From contig CALMGO010000187.1 in the NCBI GenBank assembly GCA_937863625.1, positions 1 to 15,923 on the forward strand: a DNA stretch of 15,923 nt, given 5' to 3'. Below are positions 1-7,791 of the stretch, piece by piece (positions within the stretch are counted from its first letter, which is position 1; the number at the start of each line of letters is the position of its first letter). This stretch comes from an uncultured bacterium. Its GTDB lineage: Bacteria > Planctomycetota > DG-23 > SLPQ01. Below the pieces are notes generated by a model. That model saw only the letters and a program-made list of their open reading frames with translations. It made no database searches and had not been told where the DNA came from. Made by a program: the position numbers and the translations under genes.

Positions 1-1
1 C

Positions 2-1822
2 AAGAGTTGGAAGGAGGCGGGCGCCCTGGAGAAGACTTCACGCAGGATATTCGTCGACCCGCACTCGCCAGCAGAGGACCGCACGATATACGTTGCGGGA
101 GCGACGTGCATGAGCGTGCGCGAGTGTGGCGCTTGGAGCTTGCGGGCATATCCCCAAGGCGTGACGGCCGCTAAAGAGATGGCCGCCGCCTTCTCCGAGG
201 AACAGGGCCCGGCTTTCTACGCTGTCTCCGGCCCGGGCTGGATGGGACACCCGGACAGCAAGAAAGGGATCTTCGTATCGCGCGACGGCGGAGCCACGTG
301 GGCAGACCGCTCGGAAGGCATCGAGAAGGAATTCGCCGGACTTGAACAATACATCCAGTACCAGACCGTCGCGGTGTGCCCCTCGCGCCCGGATATGGCA
401 TACGTGTCTTACAAAGTGGCAAATCCTACCCCGGGCGGACTGCCGCTTTTCATGGGCGTGGCAAAGACAGTGGATTTCGGCGAAACGTGGCAATTCGTGT
501 GGAAGGACACGACTACCCAGCCGGGGCCGGGCATGAACGATGCGTGGATGAATGAGCGGTTCGGGCCGGAGTGGGGGGAAAACCCCTTCGGCATCAGCGT
601 ATCCGCGACAGACCCGGATGTGTGTTTTGCGACGGATTTCGGCCGGACACTGCGGACGACTGATGGCGGCAAGACTTGGACCGGGGTGTACTCGAAACGC
701 ATGGAGGACGGCAATTGGACGACGACCGGCCTCGACATGACGACCTGCTATGGAGTGCACAGGGATCCGTTTGCGCCTGAGAGGCTCTTCATAGATTACA
801 CCGATATCGGCGCATTTGTCAGCGAAAACGGCGGAGTCTCATGGAGGAGCGCCACGGCAGAAGGCGTGCCGAGAAATTGGGTCAACACAACCTACTGGAT
901 GGCCTTCGACCCGGCGGTCCGAGGCAGAGTATGGGCGGTAATGACCTGGATTCACGACCTGCCGTTCGCAAAGATGTGGAAGGGCCGGGGTGTGGCGCAT
1001 TACACTGGTGGAGTCTGCGTGAGCGATGACGGAGGTCTGACGTGGCGAAAGTCAAATGCGGGAATGCGCGAGACGGCTGCGACGCATGTAATCATCGACC
1101 CCAAGAGCCCTCCCGAGGCGCGCACCCTCTACGTTATGGGGTTTGGCACCGGCGTGTGGAAGTCGACAGACGGCGGCGCGAACTGGACTCTTAAAAACAA
1201 CGGCATCGAAGGCAAGGAGCCTTTTGCGTGGCGGATGACCATGGACCGCGACGGGACGCTCTACGCAGTCATCGCGCGGCGCAGTTTCGACGGCAGTATC
1301 GGTAACGCGGAGGACGGCGCAGTCTATACTTCCACAGACGGCGCTGAAACCTGGAGCAGAGTAAGCCTGCAGCAAGGCGTCAACGGCCCGTTTGGCGTTA
1401 CCGTAGACCCGGATAACACAGCGCGGCTCTATCTTGCTGCATGGGGGCGCTATGACAAAGGCGGCGACGTTGACGGCGGGATATACCTGTCGACCGACAA
1501 AGGGGCCACATGGCGCAAGATATTCAGCAAGCAGCAGTACATCTACGACGTCACCGTCGACCCGAACGACTCGAACGTGCTTTATGCAGGCAGCATGCTC
1601 TTTTCCGTGTGGAAATCGAAGGACCGAGGCGAGAGTTGGAGCCGTATCAAGGGTTACAACTTCAAACAAGCCAAGCGCGTACTCGTGGATGAGGTAAATC
1701 CGGGGTACATATTTGTCACCACGTTTGGCGGGAGCGTGTGGTACGGACCGGGCGACGGAGACCCTGATGCCGCGGAAGACATCGTGACGCCGGCCATGAG
1801 ATACGATAAGTTCGGGAGTTAG
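2..1822 (+). CDS. Secreted Asp-box (BNR) propeller, GH74-like, 5' partial (copy 1)
   Basis: This is the C-terminal 606 residues of a protein whose start lies left of the window. The frame is open from base 2, and the residues encoded before the first in-window ATG (base 110) align with the paralogue encoded from 4428, so that ATG is not the real start. Nine Asp-box motifs of the S/T-x-D-x-G-x-x-W type are visible, for example SRDGGATW, TTDGGKTW, SENGGVSW, SDDGGLTW, STDGGANW, STDKGATW and SKDRGESW, as expected for blades of two beta-propellers. The conserved YTDIG block, with its Asp codon at 803-805, matches the TDIG motif of xyloglucanase-type GH74 enzymes. By family knowledge such proteins cleave or bind beta-glucans outside the cell. 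VPS10/sortilin-like propellers look similar, so the substrate and even catalytic activity are inference. The stop is followed by 85 bases that contain a promoter for the next copy. Confidence 0.9.
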   Translation, partial: KSWKEAGALEKTSRRIFVDPHSPAEDRTIYVAGATCMSVRECGAWSLRAYPQGVTAAKEMAAAFSEEQGPAFYAVSGPGWMGHPDSKKGIFVSRDGGATWADRSEGIEKEFAGLEQYIQYQTVAVCPSRPDMAYVSYKVANPTPGGLPLFMGVAKTVDFGETWQFVWKDTTTQPGPGMNDAWMNERFGPEWGENPFGISVSATDPDVCFATDFGRTLRTTDGGKTWTGVYSKRMEDGNWTTTGLDMTTCYGVHRDPFAPERLFIDYTDIGAFVSENGGVSWRSATAEGVPRNWVNTTYWMAFDPAVRGRVWAVMTWIHDLPFAKMWKGRGVAHYTGGVCVSDDGGLTWRKSNAGMRETAATHVIIDPKSPPEARTLYVMGFGTGVWKSTDGGANWTLKNNGIEGKEPFAWRMTMDRDGTLYAVIARRSFDGSIGNAEDGAVYTSTDGAETWSRVSLQQGVNGPFGVTVDPDNTARLYLAAWGRYDKGGDVDGGIYLSTDKGATWRKIFSKQQYIYDVTVDPNDSNVLYAGSMLFSVWKSKDRGESWSRIKGYNFKQAKRVLVDEVNPGYIFVTTFGGSVWYGPGDGDPDAAEDIVTPAMRYDKFGS

Positions 1823-1834
1823 GTACAGGCGGGA

Positions 1835-1862
1835 TTGACGCGGCAGTGGGCCCTTCTATGAT
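1835..1862 (+). promoter_or_regulatory. Sigma-70-like promoter for array copy 2
   Basis: TTGACG at 1835-1840 and TATGAT at 1857-1862 are separated by 16 bases, and each hexamer matches the consensus at five of six positions. The predicted start near 1869 would give a leader of about 39 bases ending in the Shine-Dalgarno GGAAAGGAG (1893-1901). It lies just after the stop codon of copy 1, and no terminator is visible between copies 1 and 2. Confidence 0.5.
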
Positions 1863-1907
1863 GAGGATAGCGGTGTCATGCTGATTCCCATCGGAAAGGA
1901 GTGATTT

Positions 1908-4298
1908 ATGCACGTTGAACTCTCAGGACTCTTTTCGCCATGCGGGCTTTCTGTGTTTGTCCTGCCGATGATGATGCTTTTCGCCGGGATTTGCTTTGCC
2001 GCCCGCGTTAAGCCGGGCGCCCCTGCTGCTGCAAAGAGGCTCGACAAGTGGAAAGTTATCGGGCCGGGCGGTGGCGGAGCGCAGTACTTCCCGACAGTCA
2101 GCCCCCACGACCCGAAGAGAGTACTCGTCCGGTGCGACATGACCGGGGCGTACATATCCGACAACGGCGGCGAGACGTGGCGCATGTTTAACCTTCGCGG
2201 CGTCGTGCATTTCTTTGCGTTTGACCCGGTGGACCCCGATACGATTTATGCGCAGACGCTTGGCCTGTGGCGAAGCACCGACGCTGGAGCCACGTGGAAA
2301 CTTGTTCATCCTTCGCCGTCGCTACTCAAGGAAGTTGTATATGCCGACGACCATGCACACGAGGTCGTCGTGATGAAAAAGGGGCGCGCTGAGTCAATCG
2401 CAGCCTTCGCAGTGGATCCGGCAAATTCGAAGATGCTGTACGCGGCAATAAACGACGGAAAGTGCCTCCGATTCGCCATGTCCGCGGACTGGGGCAAAAC
2501 ATGGAAGAAGAGCGAAACACTTCCGGGAGCGCTCAAGATATTCGTAGACCCTGCCTCCCCTGCAAAGAACCGCACCGTGTACGTAATCGGGACAAACTCT
2601 GTGAGCGTCCTTGAAAAAGGCGCGTGGACGCATCATGCGGCAGTTAAGGGAGTTTCGTCGTTTATCGACGTGTCGGCGGGATTTGGCAAGGGAGTGACGA
2701 AGCCGATTATCTACGCGGTCTCCGAAGCGAAGTGGAGCGGGAAGAAGATATCCGGCGGACTTCATGTGACAGTTGACGGCGGCAAAACGTGGAAGAACGC
2801 GACGACGGACATCGCCAGGCAGGCGAAGAAGGCGAAACCCGACGTGATTATCCGCGGAGTCGCAGCATGTCTCTCCAAGCCGGAGGTGGCGTATATCGGC
2901 TATAAGAACCTCGCGCTTGGCACAGGGAAGAAGTTGTATTTCGGCAGCGCCAGGACCGAGGACGGCGGCGCGACATGGAAGATCACTGCCAAAGAGACTG
3001 ATCTCGGCAAGAGTGCGCCAAATATGAAGGACGCGTGGATGTCGCAGTACTTCGGGCCGATATGGGGCGATGCTCCGCGTTACCTCGGAGTTGCGCCGAA
3101 GAACGCCAACATCTGCTATACCACCGACGACGGCCGCACGATGCGCACCACTGACGGCGGCAAAACGTGGAAAGCTATGTATTCAAAGAAGGTAAAGGGA
3201 GGCTGGACGACGGCCGGCCTCGACGTCTTGACCTGCTACGGCGTGCACTTTGACCCCTTTGACAGAAAGCGGATGTTCATCTCCTATACCGACATCGGGG
3301 CTTTCGTGAGTGAGAATGGCGGGAGTGCATGGAAGAATACGATCCTGAACGGTGTGCCCCGTCTGTGGATTAATACGACTTACTGGCTCGAATTCGACCC
3401 GAAGGTGAAAGGCCGCATGTGGGGGCTGATGACGGGCATTCACGACCTGCCGAGACCGAAGATGTGGAGAAGGTCGGGCGTAGGGCGCTACAACGGCGGC
3501 GTCTGCGTCAGTGATGACGGCGGCAGGACTTGGAAGCGCTCGACAAAAGGCATGGTCGAAACCGCGCCGACACACATCATCATGGACCCGAAAAGCCCTG
3601 TCGACGCTCGGGTGCTCTACGTGACAGGGTATGGCACGGGGGTGTGGAAGTCCGTCGACGGCGGCAAGAGTTGGACGCTCAAGAATAACGGGATCGATGG
3701 CAAGGAACCCTTTGCCTGGCGCCTGGCGATGGACAAGTCCGGCGTCTTGTACCTGGTGGTGGCGAGACGAAGCGACGACGGTAGTTATGGCAATGAACTC
3801 GACGGGGCGCTCTACCGCTCGCGCGACGGCGCCGAGACCTGGGAGAAGGTGAAACTCCCGAAGGGCGTTAACGGGCCGAACGGCATCGCCATTGACCCGA
3901 AGGATCCGAACCGGATCTATCTTGCTGCATGGGGCCGCTACAACCCCAAGGGCGACGTCGACGGCGGGATATGGCTTTCGACCGACGGCGGCGTAAAATG
4001 GAAGAATGTCTTCGCCGGCGACCAGCATGTCTACGACGTCACTATCGACAAGCGAAACCCGAAAGTGCTGTACGCGACGGGTTTTGAGTCGTCGGTATGG
4101 CGCTCGGCCAATTCCGGCGCAACGTGGAAGCGCGTAAAGGGCTTCAACTTCAAATGGGGCCACAGGGTGGTCGTAGACCCCTATGATGCGAAGATGATAT
4201 ACGTCGCGACATTCGGCGGAAGCGTATGGCACGGGCCCGCGGAAGGTGACAAGAAGGCCGGGGAAGATATCGCGACTGAAGTGGTCAAAGTTCGGTAA
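1908..4298 (+). CDS. Secreted Asp-box (BNR) propeller, GH74-like (copy 2)
   Basis: The protein has 796 residues. The ATG is chosen because GGAAAGGAG stands six bases upstream and an export signal follows (hydrophobic core about 13-30, likely cleavage after CFA at residue 31). Twelve Asp boxes can be read, at about residues 84, 123, 192, 288, 350, 414, 468, 535, 582, 638, 691 and 733, which fits two large beta-propellers in a row. The mature N-terminus has a glycine cluster (IGPGGGGAQY) then CDMTGAY. This mirrors the GGGG...RTDIGGAY start of GH74 xyloglucanases. A second such motif, YTDIGAF, opens the second half. Asp77 and Asp462 are therefore candidates for the catalytic pair (inference). 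No carbohydrate-binding module, dockerin or anchor is seen. It is unusually lysine-rich (about 71 Lys by hand count, against about 39 in copy 3), so it should be more basic. Enzymatic function and substrate are not proven; a non-catalytic binding propeller is possible. Confidence 0.92.
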   Translation: MHVELSGLFSPCGLSVFVLPMMMLFAGICFAARVKPGAPAAAKRLDKWKVIGPGGGGAQYFPTVSPHDPKRVLVRCDMTGAYISDNGGETWRMFNLRGVVHFFAFDPVDPDTIYAQTLGLWRSTDAGATWKLVHPSPSLLKEVVYADDHAHEVVVMKKGRAESIAAFAVDPANSKMLYAAINDGKCLRFAMSADWGKTWKKSETLPGALKIFVDPASPAKNRTVYVIGTNSVSVLEKGAWTHHAAVKGVSSFIDVSAGFGKGVTKPIIYAVSEAKWSGKKISGGLHVTVDGGKTWKNATTDIARQAKKAKPDVIIRGVAACLSKPEVAYIGYKNLALGTGKKLYFGSARTEDGGATWKITAKETDLGKSAPNMKDAWMSQYFGPIWGDAPRYLGVAPKNANICYTTDDGRTMRTTDGGKTWKAMYSKKVKGGWTTAGLDVLTCYGVHFDPFDRKRMFISYTDIGAFVSENGGSAWKNTILNGVPRLWINTTYWLEFDPKVKGRMWGLMTGIHDLPRPKMWRRSGVGRYNGGVCVSDDGGRTWKRSTKGMVETAPTHIIMDPKSPVDARVLYVTGYGTGVWKSVDGGKSWTLKNNGIDGKEPFAWRLAMDKSGVLYLVVARRSDDGSYGNELDGALYRSRDGAETWEKVKLPKGVNGPNGIAIDPKDPNRIYLAAWGRYNPKGDVDGGIWLSTDGGVKWKNVFAGDQHVYDVTIDKRNPKVLYATGFESSVWRSANSGATWKRVKGFNFKWGHRVVVDPYDAKMIYVATFGGSVWHGPAEGDKKAGEDIATEVVKVR

Positions 4299-4427
4299 AG
4301 ACGCGGCCCGAATGAAACAAAAGACGACATGTCGAGTCAGTAGTCTGGAGTCGAAGAAAAAACGGCGGAGCCTGAGCAGGACGGCCCGTACTTCAACAGA
4401 GGCAACATCATAAAGGAGTTGCGCACA

Positions 4428-6821
4428 ATGGCATTCAAGAGATATTGCGGACTGAGATTCTTGTGCGTGGTGACGCTTCTTATGTTCATGGCTGGCGGCG
4501 CTCTTGCCGAGGAGATGGCCGCAACAAGCGGCCTGACGCCGGATTCTCCCTTTGCGGCGCCGCGGCTTGACGAATGGAAGGTAATAGGGCCGGGGGGTGG
4601 CGGCGGGCAGTTCAATCCGACAATAAGCCCGATCGACCCGAATGTGGTCCTCATCAACTGCGACATGACCGGCGCATATATCACGAAGGACGGCGGCCAG
4701 ACATGGCGGATGTTCAACGGACGCACGGTCAGCAGATTTTTCGTCCTGGACCCCAATGACATCAACATCATGTACAGCAACCGCGTAGGCCTGATGAGAA
4801 GTGCCGACGGCGGACAGACGTGGGACCTGGTATTTCCCAACGCGGACAACTTCAAGCAGCTCGTCATCTCGGACGACCACGCAGGCGAATGGATAGTAAC
4901 CAAGGATGGCTCAAGAACCTCCATCTCCACCCTCGCAGTAGATCCGTCGGATTCAAAGACGCTCTACGCTGTCATGACGGATGCCGGGCAGACGGCGCTC
5001 CGCATTTCTCGCGATTGGGGCAAGACCTGGGACAAGGAAGAAGTCCTTCCAGCCGGCGGGCAGAAGATTTATATCGACCCTAAGTCACTGCCCACAGACC
5101 GCACGATATATATCGTGGGTGCCGCATCGGTGAGTGTAAGGGAGCGCGGCAAGTGGCGCCATCAGAATGGACCCGAGGGCGTAACCCGGTTTGGGACGGT
5201 GTCGGGCGGCTTCGGTGAGGATGGTAAACTCTTGGTGTACGGCGTGGCGGCGCGCGGCTGGCGAAGGGAAACCGGCGGAAAGATGGGCATATTCGTCACC
5301 ACCAACGGCGGCGCAAGTTGGAAGGACGTGACGAGTGCATTCATGTCCAACGCCGCGCAAGGGGCGCAGTTGCCGTCGATGAACGCAATAGCCACTTGCC
5401 AGACAAACCCGAAGGTGGCATATCTTTCCTACCAGGACCTCAACGTAGGGCCTGCAAATGGAGGCATGGTTCTCGGCGTTGCCAAGACGGCAAACGGCGG
5501 CGCATCGTGGGAACTTGTGTGGAAGGACACTGAAGAAAAGGCCGGCTCGATGGTCAAGACGGCGTGGCTGACGGATGAATACGGTCCGGGCTGGGGCGAA
5601 AGCCCGTTTAACCTGTGCGTGGCGCCGACCGACGCGGAAATATGCTACGGCACAGATTTCGGCAGGACAGTGCGCACGACGGATGGCGGCAAGACGTGGG
5701 TGGAGATATATTCCAAGCGCGCTTCAAACGGAGCCTGGAGCACAACAGGCCTCGATGTTACGACTTGCTATGGCGTCCACTTCGACCCGTTTGATCCCAA
5801 ACACATATTCATTTCGTACACGGATATAGGGCTCTTCTACAGCGAGGATTTCGGGACGACCTGGCTGATGCCTGCAGGTATCCCCAGAGGGTGGCGAAAC
5901 ACCACTTACTGGATGCAGATGGACCCTGAAGTAAAGGGGCGCATGTGGGCGACAATGTCGAGTGTCCATGACCTGCCCAGGCCGAAGATGTGGCGGCGCG
6001 GCATGGGGCACCGGGGCGGCGTAACCGTGAGCGACGACGCAGGCGCTACGTGGCGCGCATCGAGCGAAGGGATGCCGGAGACCAACGCCACCCACATCAT
6101 CCTGGACCCGGGAAGTCCGGCCGGAGCCCGCGTACTCTACGTGGCCGGCTTTGGAACAGGCGTGTGGAAATCAGCCGACGACGGCAAAACCTGGACGCTC
6201 AAGAACAGAGGGATTCCGGGCGAGGAGCCTTTTGCGTGGAGGCTGGCTCAGAATTCCAAAGGCAGGCTCTACTTGATAGTCGCGCGCAAAACGGAAGAAG
6301 GCGAAATCGGCGACGCCGGCGACGGTGCACTCTACACATCCAACAATGCGGCGGAGAGCTGGAGCAAGATTACTCTTCCCGCAGGGTGCAACGGTCCCAA
6401 CGGACTCTTCATCGACCCCAAAGACGACAACAGACTCCTGCTCGCCGCATGGGGCCGGTCGCTTCCTGAGGGCGGCGCCTACGGCGGGATATTCCTGTCG
6501 ACTGACGCCGGCAAGTCGTGGAAACACGTTCTGTCGGAAGACCAGTATATTTACGACGTGACCGGCGACGCGCGCGACGCAAACGTTCTCTATGCGTGCG
6601 GCTTCGGGTCGAGCGTGTGGAGAAGCGAGGATCGCGGCGAGACCTGGAACCGGATAAAGGGGTTCAACTTCAAGTGGGGGCACCGCGTCATAAGCGACCC
6701 CTACAACGCCGACAAGATATTCGTGTCAACGTTCGGCGGAAGCGTGTGGTACGGCCCGGCCAAGGGCGACCCCAAGTCGCTCGAGGATATCCCCAGCGGA
6801 CCACTGGCCTTTACGAAGTAA
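4428..6821 (+). CDS. Secreted Asp-box (BNR) propeller, GH74-like (copy 3)
   Basis: The protein has 797 residues from the ATG at 4428, which has AAAGGAG (4412-4418) nine bases upstream. An in-frame TTG at 4419 touches that Shine-Dalgarno and is rejected. A signal peptide is clear (core about 10-22, likely cleavage after GALA at 27). Eleven good Asp boxes are visible, at about residues 86, 125, 194, 291, 354, 417, 472, 535, 582, 691 and 733; the one at 638 is degenerate (SNNAAESW). The NCDMTGAY motif (Asp79) and YTDIG motif (Asp466) are in the same places as in copy 2, about 385 residues apart. In GH74 enzymes two catalytic aspartates lie roughly 400-430 residues apart, one per propeller, so a hydrolase is plausible but not shown. 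The 129-base gap after copy 2 holds no obvious promoter or terminator, so copies 2 and 3 are probably co-transcribed; the terminator at 6849 ends the unit. Confidence 0.92.
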   Translation: MAFKRYCGLRFLCVVTLLMFMAGGALAEEMAATSGLTPDSPFAAPRLDEWKVIGPGGGGGQFNPTISPIDPNVVLINCDMTGAYITKDGGQTWRMFNGRTVSRFFVLDPNDINIMYSNRVGLMRSADGGQTWDLVFPNADNFKQLVISDDHAGEWIVTKDGSRTSISTLAVDPSDSKTLYAVMTDAGQTALRISRDWGKTWDKEEVLPAGGQKIYIDPKSLPTDRTIYIVGAASVSVRERGKWRHQNGPEGVTRFGTVSGGFGEDGKLLVYGVAARGWRRETGGKMGIFVTTNGGASWKDVTSAFMSNAAQGAQLPSMNAIATCQTNPKVAYLSYQDLNVGPANGGMVLGVAKTANGGASWELVWKDTEEKAGSMVKTAWLTDEYGPGWGESPFNLCVAPTDAEICYGTDFGRTVRTTDGGKTWVEIYSKRASNGAWSTTGLDVTTCYGVHFDPFDPKHIFISYTDIGLFYSEDFGTTWLMPAGIPRGWRNTTYWMQMDPEVKGRMWATMSSVHDLPRPKMWRRGMGHRGGVTVSDDAGATWRASSEGMPETNATHIILDPGSPAGARVLYVAGFGTGVWKSADDGKTWTLKNRGIPGEEPFAWRLAQNSKGRLYLIVARKTEEGEIGDAGDGALYTSNNAAESWSKITLPAGCNGPNGLFIDPKDDNRLLLAAWGRSLPEGGAYGGIFLSTDAGKSWKHVLSEDQYIYDVTGDARDANVLYACGFGSSVWRSEDRGETWNRIKGFNFKWGHRVISDPYNADKIFVSTFGGSVWYGPAKGDPKSLEDIPSGPLAFTK

Positions 6822-6848
6822 CAAAAACCCAAGACACTCGCAAGCAAG

Positions 6849-6876
6849 GCGGCCTGCATCACGCAGGCCGCTTTTT
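6849..6876 (+). terminator. Intrinsic terminator closing the propeller array
   Basis: A perfect 9-bp stem (GCGGCCTGC at 6849-6857 with GCAGGCCGC at 6863-6871) encloses a 5-base loop and is followed by TTTTT. It starts 27 bases after the stop of copy 3. The same hairpin sits just beyond the stop codon of the convergent hydrolase gene, but on that strand no T-run follows directly, so it would at best be a weak terminator there. Confidence 0.9.
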
Positions 6877-7738
6877 ATTGCGGCATAGGCGCTATTGAGT
6901 CGACGCGCTGCGGGATAAAGCGCCCCTTGGTGTCGCGCGTGACGGTCAAAATCGGCCGTTGCCCGCCGTGTCCGGGGGCTATCATGGTGCCTTCGGTAGC
7001 GGCGCGCGTGAGTATTTCGGCCTTGACGTCGTACGTGAGGACAGGGTCTGTATCGAAGGCGCACATCCACCGTGGGCTGACGTGCTCGCTCGTGGGCACT
7101 ATGTCGCCGACGAATATGAGTGAAGGTCCCGTTGCCGGAGAGACGGTTATCATCTGGTGGCCGAAGGAATGTCCGCCGGTCCAGTCGACCCTGACGCGTG
7201 GAGTGACCTGCGCGGATTTATCAACCAGAAGAATGTCGGCCGACTCAAGCGGGGCAATGTCACCGGGGAGATAGGCATTTCTGTTTATGGGAACGGGGTT
7301 TCGCGCCTCGTCCCATTCGCGCCTCTCGAAGACGTGCTTTGCCGACGGAAAGATGAGGCTCTTGGAATCGGCGGTCGAAACGCCTCCGACATGGTCAAAG
7401 TGCAGGTGCGACGGGATGAAGAAATCCACATCACAAGGCTCTACGCCAAGCGTGGCGAGAGTCGAAACGAGACGCGGCTCGTCGGCCTTGTGGTAGGCGC
7501 GGACGATCGCGTTCTGGTGGGCGGCCGACCCGCCCTCGATAACGACGGTGGCGTCCCCGGTTCGGACGAGAAGCGAGAAAAACGACAACCGGACCCGGTT
7601 CTCGTCATCGGCGGGAGTTCCCTTTGTCCAGAGAGGTTTCGGGACGACACCGAAAATCGCTCCTCCGTCCATCCAGATCGCGCCGCCGTCAATGGCGTCA
7701 ACGCGTATGTCGCCTATCTCAACGTATCCAAGGTGCAT
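6875..7738 (-). CDS. Metallo-beta-lactamase-fold hydrolase
   Basis: The protein has 287 residues and no signal peptide, so it is probably cytoplasmic. It carries the full metal-site set of the superfamily: HLHFDH at residues 111-116, His190 and His194 in the TGGHSFGH segment, Asp212 in VGDIVP, and His257 in APGHGG. This pattern predicts two bound metal ions and a hydrolytic reaction. The overall order and length resemble lactonase/esterase-type members (N-acylhomoserine lactonase-like), but residues that would fix the substrate cannot be recognised, so only the fold and metal centre are called. Start: ATG at 7738 with GGAGGT (7744-7749) five bases upstream. It is the last gene of the leftward operon, 53 bases after the glycosyltransferase stop, with no separate promoter seen. 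Its role beside sugar-nucleotide genes is unexplained. The TAA stop lies within the T-run of the opposite-strand terminator. Confidence 0.88.
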   Translation of the reverse strand: MHLGYVEIGDIRVDAIDGGAIWMDGGAIFGVVPKPLWTKGTPADDENRVRLSFFSLLVRTGDATVVIEGGSAAHQNAIVRAYHKADEPRLVSTLATLGVEPCDVDFFIPSHLHFDHVGGVSTADSKSLIFPSAKHVFERREWDEARNPVPINRNAYLPGDIAPLESADILLVDKSAQVTPRVRVDWTGGHSFGHQMITVSPATGPSLIFVGDIVPTSEHVSPRWMCAFDTDPVLTYDVKAEILTRAATEGTMIAPGHGGQRPILTVTRDTKGRFIPQRVDSIAPMPQ

Positions 7739-7791
7739 CGTAGACCTCCATATCGCGCGGGCGCGCCCGGCGTTCAGCCGGTCGCGCGCGG

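Larger units (their letters stand above)
2..6821 (+). repeat. Tandem array of three paralogous genes
   Basis: Three consecutive same-strand genes encode proteins that align from end to end; the first copy is cut by the window edge. Shared blocks include the stretch around CYGVHFDPF, the following YTDIG, the NTTYW block, the HDLP..KMW block, GTGVWKS and TFGGSVW near the C-terminus. Synonymous positions differ freely between copies, so this is an old duplication under protein-level selection and not a recent DNA repeat. Copy 1 starts outside the window, so the number of copies is a minimum. Confidence 0.9.

Noticed and set aside
4325..4334. 10-bp perfect palindrome CGACATGTCG between copies 2 and 3
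   Set aside because: It is short, has no promoter hexamers around it and no T-run after it; a palindrome of this size is expected by chance in a window of this length.
3183..4880. Long open frame of 565 residues on the - strand
   Set aside because: It lies opposite propeller copies 2 and 3, has no recognisable domain or ribosome binding site, and its composition is that of antisense high-G+C coding DNA.
2..6821. Frequent DNA repeats of the kind GACGGCGGCAAGACGTGG
   Set aside because: They encode the Asp-box protein motif in frame and vary at synonymous positions, so they reflect protein repeats and not a DNA element.
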